Of a DNA stretch of 64,000 nt, positions 36,991-49,082 are shown in pieces; within the stretch, counting starts at the first letter, position 1, and every line of letters begins with the position of its first letter. The stretch covers positions 62,001 through 126,000 of the forward strand of contig VCJN01002011.1 in the NCBI GenBank assembly GCA_006384855.1, written 5' to 3'. The translations under genes and the position numbers were made by a program. The DNA is from Tetraselmis striata (lineage: Eukaryota; Chlorophyta; Chlorodendrophyceae; Chlorodendrales; Chlorodendraceae). The notes under the pieces were generated by a model, which saw nothing but the letters and a program-made list of their open reading frames with translations, had not been told where the DNA came from and searched no databases.

Positions 36991-39900
36991 GCAGAATGTA
37001 CCCTATCTATCAGACCACCATCGCATGACCCTGTCTCGTTGGATTTAACCCCTGCACATGTGGCAGCAACGTCAGCCATCCCTCTCCACAGATTTGGTCG
37101 AGTCCAGTGTACTCCCACCCCCAAGCGCCAGCTAGCGCCCACACACTCTGCGATACCACATCCCCGCACAGGCACTGCTTGTATGGAATGCAAAGGTCGT
37201 TCTGTTCTCATTTATGTTTCTTCTCGCCTTACGATACCACGGGTTTACCTTTTGCCATTATGTGCCCGAATGCACCTAAGTGCGGCTGTCACATGCACAT
37301 GTGAAGCGACGCCCCCTCGACCCGTCTGGCCGTATTTGGTATGACCCGAGCAGCCGCCTTGCCCCACGATCTCGCCAGGGAGAAATTCGGCCAGCTATAA
37401 GCACAAGATCGCATGCACGATCCGCGAGGCGGATTACCAAAAGGTCGCAAGCAGCGCGAGCAGTCGCAAGTTGGGAGTCCGCGCCAGAAGCCGCCGAGAT
37501 GTCGTCCGCAGGCGGCGGCTAGACTTGCTGGTCGCGGCGCCCGCCGGCGCTACCTTGAGAGCCATCGACCGCCCTCTCCCCTACCCGCCTCTGGTCTCAG
37601 TCTCGAAATATCGAGGTGCGACGCGTCAGCGTGTGCCAGGAATTACCGCCCAGGTGCTAAATCGACGCCACAGGAAGGATGGTATAGCTGTATGTGCGAA
37701 AGAAAGTCGTGCGCCGTCGCCGGTCGGCAACTAACCGTTGCCCTATCGTCGGTCGCGTTCAGCCAGCGTAATCTGACGTATGCAACAACCAGCACCCTTG
37801 ACACGTCAGGCGTGGCTTTGTCTTTCTGTCGTCGTAGAGAATTGCCTCCCGAGGCGCCGCAGGGGAGTCTCGCCACAGTCAGAGACAGGGAAGGGAGTCT
37901 CTTTGTGCGGAGCAGCTGACAGACCGCCGCGCCGCCGACGCGCATGTGGAGCAGTGGGCCATCGCCAGCGTATCAGCGCACCCTGTGAAAAATGCGCGCC
38001 TGCATGATGATGCCGGAAGTATTGGTACCGGTATATGGCGCTACCTGATATCGTAAAGTAAAGTAAAGTTCGCCCCGGCGGGACGTATAAGTATAGGTAC
38101 ATACACAAGCATATACCCAAGTATATACCTGATATCGTCGTCCGATTTTGTGTAATACAAAAATAAAAGTTCGTGTGGTACGGTATGATCCGTACATACG
38201 GGTGTGATTACATGTGCGCTGCAACATACGGTTAGGTAGCGACTATCATTTTGTTTTCATATTTTCGACCTCGGACAGGACTGGCGCAAGAATGAAACCC
38301 GTGCGCAGCGCGTCGTCTATAATCAATGACGGCGGTTTAGAAAGCGATCCACCAGTACGGAAAGCCCTGGGTTTTAAATGACGATTCATTCTGTGACAGC
38401 GAAGGTCCTGGTGATAGTCATCAGGGAAATTGCCGCGCAGCAAGTCTTCTGTTGTCATCTGGGTCATCGATCTACTATTAATATCATGATGAGGATTGCT
38501 GCTGCAAATGTGAAGAATTTACACCCCTCCACATAAGAATGGGGTTTGCGAATTTCACATGCCCATGCGCGGCTACACTGAGACCGTGCACGCATCCATG
38601 CATGATACTCAGGGTCGTACGGCTACTGGGGGGATATGCCGCGATAGGCGATACACCCCATATTGACAGGCGGTAGCCGTTGCCGTCAACACTTCCATTT
38701 AGACAAAAGAAGGGCTTCTTGCCCTGCCTAGCGCTTCGAAACCACAAATGGCGCCACTCGTGTAAATAAATAGGCATGGGACATCACTGCTCCCGTACTC
38801 ATACCACATCACCCTTGGTATGATCACTATCCACCATACCCGTAGGGCATTGAATTTAGGTCATTCACGACCTGGACCAAGCCCTACGTGTCGATGGCGA
38901 TGGTTTATATGCAAAATCGTGCGCAAAATGCGGTTGTGATCGTCGCACGCGCAGACTGGAGAGGGGTCTCGCGGCCTCTTTGCAGTAGGCCAAAGCATTT
39001 CCATATATAAGTGCATGGTCGCATGCTCATAGCGCGCAATGAAGAGCCTAGTGGGGCTGCAATGACGTGCACCTTAACGCATCGATGCTGGTGGGAAAAA
39101 TGCTGTGGAAAGGGGGATCCGGCATGGCGGCCGTGGGCATCACTCAAGGCTGGGGGGCATGTGTCAAGTATGAGCGGTCCGTGCACAAGTACACATAACA
39201 CTCTGTCCCGCCACCGTGTATCAGGTTTTGAGATCCACCTGGCGTAAAGTTTCTCGCCAACGTATTGACCACACGCTGACACGGACGACGTCGCATTTCG
39301 ACATATTATTTCTGAAAAATCAATAAGTACCTAAATGGCCTCGGACGACCGTGCGTCACTGTGCAATTTGTAGCCCTGCTCGTGTAAATTTTAGTGGTAT
39401 TTATATGAAAAGTTTCTGATGTTTTCTTGCAACGCACTGAGCGATACCGCGAGTTTGAGAGCTGCACTTGCATGCAGCATTGCAATGGGGATGGTATCAA
39501 GCCACATCGTGCACGGGCGCACGCCACTATGGCCCCACCCCAACCAAGAATACCCTAGCCTCTTTGCTGACATATCTCCTCGCCCACCCATGGTCATCCC
39601 ACCATGCATGCGCGGCGGGACGTTCTGAGCACCAACCCCCATTGTTGTGGGGTAATAGTGGAAACGCTCAGTGTGGCGCAAGTGTCACTCGTGTAGGACA
39701 CATGTTCGTGCCAAAGGGCTTGCTTACGCCCTATGGTGATAGAGGCTGAGCATAAATGTGCATTATTCCAGGATTTCAGGTCATAAACCCTATATTCAGC
39801 TGCCCTACTATTTGTAGCCTCAGATTCGGCGAGAAAGGGGCATGGGACTGACGTGGAGGGGTAGTGTAGTAAAAATCCCGTGCTGCATTAAATTACAATC

Positions 39901-40180
39901 CGCTGTACGAATAATGCCGCCGTGCGATGCTGCTCGGTCGGTGGGGGCCAAGTACATGGCAGAAGATTCAAGTGCATGGGGATGTTATTGCAGAGTGCCA
40001 GCTGGAAATGTAAGGGCATCAAGGCTCAAATTGAGCTTACTGTTTACGAGGAGGATAAGCTAGAGTTGAAGGCTTGACGATGCGCCTTTAGGAGCGTCGT
40101 TCAAGGGGGCTGACATGCGCCCCCCCCCCTCCCCGCGTCATTGGCCGACGTAGTGGCGTCTGAAGTGGGTGTCGCAGGGC
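36991..40180. other. No gene recognised; one dispersed repeat copy at 38230-38470
   Basis: Short frames occur on both strands, but none is supported by motif or splice agreement. The segment 38230-38470 shares GGACAGGACTGGCGC, GCGATCCACCAGTACGGAA and AAAGCCCTGGG with the repeats at 10.4 and 18.3 kb. The minus-strand frame at 38467-38246 inside it reads 73 residues and could be a retroelement tail. Confidence 0.45.
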
Positions 40181-40384
40181 AACCATGGTCAGCACGGCAG
40201 CGTGCAACTGGACCAATCAGTCGTTACATGAGGTGAGGCCCTGCGGACCACCCCGCGCGCGCAAGGCGCAATCGGAACCACGCGAGACTTGGCACTGCCT
40301 TATTCCTGCGGAAGACGGCCACACCGACTGGGCCGACTACGAAGCGCTAAGGCGGCACTCGCTTCATTCCCGATTGAATGGATG

Positions 40385-40585
40385 CATGCCTCTGCATGGA
40401 CAAAGGTGCGCACCTCCCCCCCTTCCCCCCCCCGGCCGTCACCGCCTTGCTTCCAACCTTGTCAGCCTTTTCGCTTTGCATTCACTGGGGTTGATACCAA
40501 GACTTGTGTGTTTTGCAGGTGTACCAATACTGGCATCATGTATCGTGCCCGGCACGCTTGCACGTGGCTGACAACAAGGCCACGG
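40385..40585 (+). CDS. Two weak host-style exons of an unknown plus-strand gene
   Basis: An exon of unknown start ends at 40405 in phase 0 with AAG|GTGCGC (frame reading SFPIEWMHASAWTK). It is followed by an intron with C runs and a TTTTGCAG acceptor. The next exon, 40519-40585, reads VYQYWHHVSCPARLHVADNK and ends G|GTAAGT. Phase agrees across the intron. Continuation in either direction is unclear because the sequence downstream becomes repetitive. No family is recognised. Confidence 0.3.
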
Positions 40586-40922
40586 GTAAGTGGGAGTTGA
40601 ACTTCAGCAACGATGTTCACACACTCGCGCTGCTCGACATTCGCGGGGGGGGAGGGTGTACTAAGTGTCTCGCCTGCTACCGAGTGCCGCCCGGCAAGAG
40701 TCAATTCTCCTCCACGCTTGAGCAAGACAAATCTCAGCCCCAGCAAGGCAGTGATCAATGCCGTTTTACCACCAGCCTTGGCACTTCTCAATTTCCAGCC
40801 GACCCTTAACACCGGGCGAAGTACTGCGTATGTACTAAATCCGGGCGAGCCGGTGCGACTACCGGTGCTGATAGTGTACTCCTGTGAAACGGTGGACCGA
40901 CCGACGACCGGACGACCCACCA

Positions 40923-41380
40923 CATGCCAACTGCCGGTCAGCGCCCACAAAGGCGTGAAGAGAAGAATCCACAGGAGACCTTCACTACGGCCACCATGGA
41001 CATCGACAGACCCGAGGAGCAACAGAAGGCCGCGGTCGGCGCCACTCTCGATGCGCCGCGAGGCGGCATAGCCCAAACCCCCAAGATCCGAACAGCCATC
41101 GCCGCAAATAAAATCGCAGGCATCCGGCTCCTACATGCTGCCCGCCCCAAGCCAAGTGCCGGCCGGCACCCACAGAGGCGTGAAAAGAAGGCTCCACAGG
41201 AAACCAGCACTGTAGCCACCAACGACATCAACAAACCCGAGGAGCAACTTTAATGAGGCCGCGGTCGGCGCCACTCTCGATGCGCCGTGCGGCGGCAGCG
41301 CCCAACCCCCCAAGATCCTAACAACCACTGCCGCGAAAAATTTCGCAGGCATCCGACTCCCATTTGCTGCCCCCCCGCCT
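40923..41380 (+). repeat. Two-copy tandem repeat of about 228 bp
   Basis: The phrases GGCGTGAA...AAG...CCACAGGA, ACCCGAGGAGCAAC and GCCGCGGTCGGCGCCACTCT recur with a spacing of about 228 bases. A plus-strand frame crosses both copies, giving a repeated peptide (RPQRREEKNPQET then HPQRREKKAPQET). It could be part of a decayed retroelement gag, but there is no diagnostic motif. Confidence 0.6.
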
Positions 41381-42300
41381 CCTCCGCGCTTTGAACCGCC
41401 AGCCCCGCCAGCCCCCAATCGATTTCCCCCCTGACGGTGCCACACAAGTCGCCCAGCTATTCAGCGATATGGTGACCCGCAACCGTGCAACGGGAGTCGA
41501 CCTGTGCCGCAACCGTATGCTATTGAAGCCGATTTGTACCCTCGGCCCCAAGCTCGGGGGTACAAACCTCAACTCACCACGTTCGGGCGGTGACCCGGAT
41601 CGCCCCTATGCTAGATGCCGCCGCTCCGGCAGGGGTGAAAATAGCTATACTCACCACTCACACGGGATCCGACGCGAAACTCGTCGCAGCCAGTACCATG
41701 CACCTACATGGACGGGAGAGGATGGCGACTATTCACCAACCGGCGCCGACTACAGCCGACCGGACGGCGATGCACCACGGCCAACTCCCCCGGGAGCTCC
41801 CGCCACCACCAACTAGCCATCTACAAGCAGTTCACCGCCCCACTCCCCGGCCGCGGCAGCCCCTCAAGACACGGAAATGGACGACGACTACCCGCCCCCG
41901 GAAATCGACCAGCTGGCGACAAGCGTCGATTCAGTCCCGCACCCCGAGCCGGCTCCAACGGCCGCAGCCCAAGCTCCCACCGCGACAAGAGAGGCCTCGG
42001 AGGCCACCGCCTCCCTCGAGCATACCTCCACAACCAGCACACCCGCACATGCGTCCCGCCTGGCCCTGCTCGCGGCCGAGGCCCACCGCCTCCGTCGCCC
42101 CCGGCGCCGGACGATCCCCTTGCAGCCGCCGGTGGGCCGTCTGCTGATATTATCCGCCGGCAAGGCGCCCAACCCCAAGCCGGACGCACGCTTGCGACTA
42201 TCAGAGCTCCAACCCAAGAACTACAAACATTTTTAGCCGACACGCCCGGAATTGCAAATTTCGAATTTGCCCGCAAGTATTACAGACAGTGTATCGCCTG
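41381..42300 (+). other. GC-rich, Pro/Arg-coding stretch, no assignable gene
   Basis: Several overlapping frames are open on both strands because of high GC. The frame from 41364 has an NRFPPDGATQVAQLFSDMV segment that could be a gag-like helix, then degenerates. No zinc knuckle or protease motif is seen. Confidence 0.3.
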
Positions 42301-43585
42301 ACCCACTTGGTACATGCACCAGACGAAGTCATCATGCCATTAAACACAATATACTGTGCAAAAACTACTAGAGTTGGAGGGCATTGTACCCGCCACCCCA
42401 CCAAGCTACCCGGCTTAGGGGTAAATATTGAGCACCATGCAGCTATTTCGGTTAGCTCCCCACCCCCATCACACTTCAAGAGCAGCATGCGGGACGCCTC
42501 TAGCTGCCTTAGCGTGCCTCCTGAGCTCTTGATGGGATGGGTCTTAGGTAGGGACAGCAGGGGGGCGCTGATGTCTTAGCTATAGCCCGCTGGGCGGAGG
42601 AGGGGCTAGGAAACATAGGAGGATGGCCGACAGCTTGAGCTATGATAACACTTCGTGTTCCCGACTGTGGTTAGAGATAGCATGTCCTCATAACAACTCA
42701 GTCTGAGCGAGTGGATGCAGCCCTTTCGGTCATTGCGTGGTACGCGCAAATCACGGCGTAATAGAACACATTATTGGGATCCCTTTAATGTCGTGGTGTT
42801 GGATTTATCGCACATCGTAATAAATGGAGCGGGGTTCGGCCGGATATAAGTGATAGTGTGGCCGCCGCCGGGAAGCGTAATTTGGGTGCCGGTAGTTCAG
42901 CTATTGGCTAGGTGGTGATTATGAGAAATGACACAGAGAACACCGTTGAAATTGTTCTTAAAGTTGGTTATATGGACGAATTCAACCTCTGCTCATTATC
43001 TATTAATGTGCAACCGAAATCTGCCGGACTCAGACGCTACATGCATAATACGGCTGCGACGGCCATCCGTACAGTAATAACGTAGGGTTGTACGGGGTAA
43101 TGTCCCAGCGGCGCGGTAGAGGTACCGGTACCAGTATCATTAAATACTGGCGGCGGGCAAGCGGGATTTATGTTCAGTGTATCGCATCGACAGAGTCAAA
43201 CAGCAATTTATGGACCAGTGTGGACGGCCATGCAATTTGTGTTTTAGCAGTACCTGGTAGTAAGTAAATAAGTATTGGACGTACAGGTACCTGTAGAGGT
43301 TACGAAAGCGTTTTTTGGTTTTCAAAGCGGGTGTGAGGGAAGGTGCGCGTGGTGAAGAGAGTGAGTGCTATTCCACTGGTGTGATGGTGGAGTATGATTT
43401 GGTTACATGCCAACATGCGTCGTGCGAGATATATCAGGTGGCACGATGAGGCCGACAGGGCGCGGGCGCAGCCCGTCATTAGACGGGCGCGCGCTACGTG
43501 CCTAATGTGCTATGATGAAAAGTTAGGGCTAGTGAGGGTATATCCTCACATTCCACCCCGCTCTGATGAATCTGAGTCAATATAT
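42301..43585. other. No gene recognised
   Basis: AT-richer intergenic DNA to the 3' side of the Ty3/gypsy-like fragment. I looked for a terminal repeat matching the far side of that fragment and saw none. Confidence 0.4.
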
Positions 43586-45350
43586 TCACGGTGGAAACCT
43601 TTGCGGGTGGCTCGCCTTGGCAGCAATGTATGCTGACGAGGTCGAGATATGTTTGAAACGTCCAGTCAGCATAAAATGCTGCATTAGCGGTGAATACCGC
43701 ATAGTTTGATAAGGCATCCAATCATCTCCGCTATCTGGGAAATTCTGGAACCTGACTTTAAACAATAAGGTTTTGCCTGTTGAATATACTCTAGGATATA
43801 GTGCCAATTTACAGTCTGTGATGTCCGCAATGACTAGGTCATCAGTTCTGCGCCTCTGTTTGCCGATCAAGGCATCAGAAATATATGCTTGCGCAGATAA
43901 AGTGTCCCAGGGTCTCAATTCAGAGACATGAATACTTGGGGGCACTCAAGCTCAAGTGAGGGTTTTATTTTGTAGGCCTGAGGATTCGCCTATTTGATGA
44001 CCTCATATGGTCCTACTACATGTCGTTGTTTGAGCTTTGGACATTTTTGTCCGCGTATAATCATATCATTTGTTTTTATCATTATAATATTTTCATGCAC
44101 CAGATTGTGTATATGCTGTATTTCCGACATAATGTCTATGGTAGTTTCTCTCACTCCAGTTCTGGGATTTACAGTATCTATTGGCAACCGAGGGTGGAAG
44201 CCATATATTGCCTGGAATGGAGTAAATTTTATTGTAGACGATTCTGTGGTACTGTAATTGAACTCAGCGAGGGATAGGTAGTTTACCCAGTCCTTCTGGT
44301 TATTGTAGCAGAAAGCTCGTAGCAACTGCTCGATGATTTTGTTCATTTTTTTTCAGTCTGACCATCAGTCTGCGGATGGCAAGCAGTACTCAGGTTTAAG
44401 GTTGTACCAAGCTGTTTGAACAGCTCTTGGAAATACGTTGATGTATATTTTTGGGGTGTGTCTCCTATCATGCAGGTACCGAGACCGTGAAGTTTGTATA
44501 TATTTTTGATGTACAATTGTGCCAGTTCAAGAGCCGAGAGGGCTTTCTGGCAAGGTATTAAGTGTGCATGCTTTGTGATAAAGTCGCAAAAGAGGCAATA
44601 CAGTCATAAACATCCACTGGTGGTAAATTTGTAATAAAGTCAAGACTGAAATCTTCCCATGGTACGGTTGGTGTTGGCAGTGGTTGTAAAGCCGCTGCTG
44701 GAGCTTGTGTATGCTGCTTTGTCAGCTTACAGACTTAATACAGATTACAACTTGCAGTTTCGGATATACGTTTTGATATTTTGGTGCATGTGCGGCCAGC
44801 AAACAATTCTTTAAATCAATTTGTCAGTCCTGAGTATACCGTTATGGCTAGCCGTCTTAATATCGTGATGTTCTTAGATGATGCTCTTTTTGAGGTCATG
44901 AGCTGAAGGAATATATTTTTTACCAGTTATCATATACAGTTCAGTATGGTTATCATATCGTACTTAGGGGGTAGCTTCTCCCTGTTCAATTTTGGATCCT
45001 GCATACACTTGAATTTCACATTGTTGAGAAAATGTGTGTCCAATTGTACAGAGACAGTTGTAAGGTTGAGCCATTAAGTGATGTGCTCCAGATCCTCCTC
45101 AAAAGGTTTGCATATAGTATGCATCTAACGATGCTTTCAGATCTGCCAGATCTGGTCGTCTGCTGATTGAGTGCATCTGCCATATTTTGAGATCCCGTCT
45201 TATATACAATACCCATGTTGTCCATACATGGCAGGTGAAATTATTTGGGACCAGCCAGCATGCTTTCTGCTGAGCTTTTCCTGGGTTGGCAGATGACGGA
45301 GGGTGGTATGATCAGTGATTACAGTAAAATGTATACACCTTGTGCATTTA
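43586..45350 (-). pseudogene. Ty3/gypsy-like retrotransposon fragment: RNase H, integrase, chromodomain-like tail
   Basis: Read on the minus strand: RNase H end (FTVITDHTTLRHLPTQ near 45.3 kb, then VYKTGSQNMADALNQ near 45.2 kb), integrase core start (VPWEDFSLDFITNLPP near 44.66 kb), integrase end (WVNYLSLAEFNYSTTESS and TPFQAIYGFHPRLP near 44.2 kb), GPYEVIK, then a chromodomain-like segment (LLFKVRFQNFPDSGDDW near 43.75 kb). Stops and frame shifts lie in the integrase and before the tail. RT, protease and gag are missing; unrelated plus-strand sequence begins at about 45.36 kb. Domain order and the tail suggest a chromovirus-type element. It is inactive. Confidence 0.8.
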
Positions 45351-45358
45351 TTGCACAG

Positions 45359-46488
45359 CCCTTTCCAAGCACTTCCATGTGACATGGGAGCAGCTGCAAG
45401 GGGAGGGGGCAGAGTGGAGGGAGCTGATCTGGCAGAATAAGGCCTCTCACAGCTTTGTAAAGGGCATCTTGGACAAGGCATTCAAGTGCGCGTGCTGCAA
45501 CAAGATGATCCGCAAGCATGGCGATGTCCCCCCAAAGAAGACCAAGAACGGGCTGAGGGAATTTGCAAGGCTCCATGCTGCGCAGAGGTTTGTTATCTCG
45601 AATTATTTAGCAGCGTTTACGTATGTATTAATATGTTCATGCTGATTGGTAATACTATGTTGCTGATTGTTTATAACTATATGCACATTGCAGGTACCTC
45701 AAGCCCCCACTGCTACACGTCGGAGCCAAGCGTAAGGTACATGATCTCCTGCACATCAACCTCCGCATCCCGGCGGGGCTGTACTACTACACGGTCCAAC
45801 GCCATTGCGCCACCCCAGAGGACCTGCAGGCGCTGCGGCAATGGATGTTCGACGAGCTCGGCATCACAGTCAACAGCAACAAGCGACAGAACAAGAAGCA
45901 AGATGCTGTCTCTATTGGCCAGAAGATGGAGTCCTTCATCGGCGCAGAGTGCGTCAAGCTGATCGCCCAGTACGACAAGGCGTTGGAGCACGACATGGAG
46001 ACTTACCCGACGGTGAGCGCCTCCGATGATGTGAAGGCGCAGACCGCCTAGGAGATCTGGAAGCAGCTATGGGAGTTGCTGTTGGAGCCCGTGGACCCAG
46101 CGCGCGCACCTGGCACCGCCCAGCAGGAAACCCTAAAACACCTATGCATCTGCGGGAGGCTCGCGCACAGCAGGTCAAGCAGGTGGCAGAGAAATTCGTG
46201 CAAGCATTTGTCAATGCTGCAGGTGAGAATGACGATGCCACCGTGTACTGCCACATTATGCTGTGCCATATCCATGAATACATCAGGTGGTCTGGCTGCC
46301 ACGGGCCTGAGCACGCTCACACAGTCACAAAGACTGCCTACCGGAGGGGCACTGCTTGGCACCCAGAGTTCCGGGTAGGGGGGGTCTTTGGCTACATGAA
46401 AATTCATGAAAGCCACCAACATGAGCTGCCCACTCCCGAGCGGCCGAAGCGGGGCCCGCGGGGCAAGAAGCGCGCTGCGCCCACGTAG
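45359..46488 (+). pseudogene. Probable mobile-element gene (transposase-like C-terminal half), one intron, broken
   Basis: Exon 45359-45587 follows a CAG acceptor and has paired Cys (KCACCNKM). Its donor is AG|GTTTGT. The second exon starts after GCAG at about 45693 and reads YLKPPLLHVGAKRKVHDLLH, then a long helical region to 46047, where an in-frame TAG follows VKAQTA. After a frame change the reading resumes with EKFVQAFVNAAGENDD and VYCHIMLCHIHEYI, ending at 46488. The final YxHxxxxHxxE-type pattern is like the C-terminal part of several large eukaryotic DDE-type transposases. The stop and the frame change could be decay or sequencing error. Family not identified. Confidence 0.45.
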
Positions 46489-46652
46489 AGCCCCCTCCCC
46501 TCCCCCCCCCCCCCCCGGGCACCAAACGGGCTGCCCCATGGGAGCCGCAGCACCGCAGCCCCCTCCCCCCATAGAACCACATTGTAATAGGTTTTTTGTG
46601 ACATTTGCGATCCAAAGTTCGAGAGATGAAGGGAAAATATTACAGCGCACGG

Positions 46653-48386
46653 CTAGCGCCTGGCCGCCAGCCTTCCTGTCAGCGAGCATCTTCTTTCCCT
46701 CACGCACTTTCTTGCGCTGCTCTCAAGGCGGGCTTGGGCAGCCCTAAGCATGATGGCATCCCTCAGCATGCTGGGGGATTCCGTGTTGCTAACACCGCCG
46801 TACTTGCCTACTGTCCCATCGGCACGCCGGGGCTTCCGACCGTTTGGTTGCCTTGGGGTGGGAGAGCCAGCGGGGGTGGCTGCCGGCGTAACCTCTTCAT
46901 GCACCACGTTGCGCATGTACATCGCTATCTCCGCGGACACCAGCAGGTCCGCCTCCGGCACTCTAGCATCACGCTGTTTCATCCAGCAGCGCCTAAGGCC
47001 CGCCTCCAGCTTGGCCTCAATGGCTGTCCGCGGCTTGGCGTACGCAGGCGGCGGCCTGCGCGGCCACTTCTTGATGTATGTCTGGAAGTCCCGCGGCCAG
47101 TCCCACTGCCCAGACCTGACGGTGGGAAGGGTGACGACATTGCACACCACTTTCATGGTGTACAACTTTGTCCCCTTCCCATACTCTGAAGAGCGCACGG
47201 AGAGAGTGAGTGTGGGGACTGGGGCGCGGATAGTGCCAGCCGGTGCGAAGAAGAACTCCCCAAAGCAAGGAGGCGAGAAGTCCGCCAGCCCGAGGAACCG
47301 CTCAAGCTCCTCGCATGAGCTGATGACGAAGCCTCGGAGGGTGGAGCTCGCCGACGAGGCCTCGTACTCCTTCATGCCCTCCCGGTAGGCGAGGGCCTCC
47401 ATGACGCCGACGCCAATGATTGGCCACTCGGAATATTTGCCGGAGATGCCGCCCTTGGCGCCGACTAGGCCCTTGAAGACCTTGTAGCGCACCACTGTCT
47501 TTTCCGCCTCGGCGTCCTGGGGGATGAAGCGGCTGATGGCGTCGTGCTTGCACGACCGGCAGAGCGTGCCGGCCGGTATCTTGAAGGGCGGGCAGGGGGG
47601 GGGGGGGGGGGGGGGGCAACAGAAAAGTTAGAATGGCATGTAGCGAATACGAGTGGCATTACGAGTGAATTGTTATTATCAATAACTACCCAGCCCCGCC
47701 GCCATCGCTTAGGCACGCTGCAGCACTCACTTGTAGAGCAGGCCGGTGGACTGCCCGCCATCGACGTCCGTGATGTTGAAGGCCTCCGCCTCGGCGAGGC
47801 AGGGCAAGCAGTAAGCGGCACCGCGTGCGACGGTGCCGTGCTTAACGAGACGCTCCCGGGCCGTCAAGATGCGTCCGGTAGTCGGGGACAGCTCCAAATC
47901 GTCCTCCTCGTCACTCCCCTCGTACTCCCACTCCGACCCATTACCCACCACGTCCTCGTCCTCATCCGAGGACAGGTCCATGATCCTGGTGCCGTCGTGG
48001 TTTGGGTAGCGGGGGTTGGTCCGGGCTGCGCGGCCGGGTTGTCTGCGGGTGGGTGCCGCGCCACCGCCGGTGCCATCCTCCCACTCGCGCTCTGCCACAG
48101 AAATACCCATCCAGGGAAACGCGACTGAGGGACTGTAAAACACACTAGGAGAGAATCCACAAGGCAGAAAGTTTCCTAATACACGTGGCTAGGTCTCCTA
48201 ACCCTTAAAGGCACTTTTCCTAGGCCGAGCAAAGCAGCGGCATTGGTGCGAAGTTGAGGGATGAGGGTGGGTTGGCGTGCGCGTATTGTACAGGGTCTTG
48301 AGGGTGGCCACGGAGATGCCGAAATGCTTGGCCTCTGAGGCAAGAGCAGCCGCGCCAGGCAGCCGACAGTCCCGGTTTGGGTCCAT
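46653..48386 (-). CDS. Uncharacterised gene with paired CxxC motifs, probable mobile-element accessory
   Basis: Supported pieces: 48090-47731 (after a GGCAG acceptor, ends TACAAG|GTGAGT) and about 47585-46653 with the stop. The first has an acidic patch (MDLSSDEDEDVVGNGSEWE) and CLPCLAEAEAF. The second opens IPAGTLCRSCKHDAISRF, so two CxxC pairs lie either side of the intron and could form one zinc site. A C-run lies in that intron. The C-terminal third is basic (RQPNGRKPRRADG). A possible first exon at 48386 reads MDPNRD and then a helix-turn-helix-like LASEAKHFGISVATLK, but its phase does not join cleanly. It is convergent with the transposase-like gene at 45.4-46.5 kb. Function unknown. 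Confidence 0.45.
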
Positions 48387-48937
48387 TGCGCCCCCGCGGG
48401 GGCCGGTGCTTCGGTTGGTTGCGGGGGGGGGGGGGGGGGGGGGGGTGGCTGTGACTGAGAATGTGGCAGGGTGACGAGTGGGTTGGCATGTACACGGCGC
48501 TGTGCCGCACCCGCACGCGTGCAGCTGAGTGGTCGGAAAACGGTATTTTGGATATAACATCTTCTGGAATTTTTCGCACTACGGTACGGGTTACCGCGGG
48601 AAGCGATGTGACTGTGACTCCATGTAATTGTGGCTGATATTATCAAGCCTTCCCTTCAAGAATCCCCGAAGTTTGTGAGTTATCGTGACGACCCAAGAGG
48701 ACGTCAATTGGCAAAGGCAAAGGCAACTGCATCGGAACCGGCGAGTAAATCGGGATCCCATGGTAAGAAAATATCGATTGGCTTTGATGCAACATGTCAA
48801 TGCCTTTCAGTAGTTGATCTTGATGCCCATACCGCAGGTGTGTTGAGTACTCTCTACTCATTCTTTTCAGGTTCCCCGACTCAAGGCTCTTCTCTGGCCA
48901 AGGAGACGCCTCAAGTACTAGAAACAGAACCAATGAT

Positions 48938-49082
48938 CGAGAACGAGCCGGAGCCGGAGCCCGAACCTGAGCCCGAGAATGTGCCCGAGCCCGAGCCTGA
49001 ACCGGAGCCTGAGCCGGAGGGCGAGCCCGAGCCGGAGGCCGAGCCGGAGCCGGAGCCGGAGCCCGAGCCTGAGCCTCAGCGC
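48938..49082 (+). repeat. Glu-Pro repeat-coding stretch
   Basis: A GAGCC(C/G)-type 6-base repeat encodes about 25 Glu-Pro pairs with a few interruptions (EN, EG, EA). It is followed by [10 protein letters not shown]. It sits in the second exon of the methyltransferase-like gene and probably forms a stiff acidic linker. Confidence 0.85.

Noticed and set aside
40462-41076. A 204-codon minus-strand frame
   Set aside because: It crosses the tandem repeat and two plus-strand exon candidates, has no motif, and shows no splice or start context.
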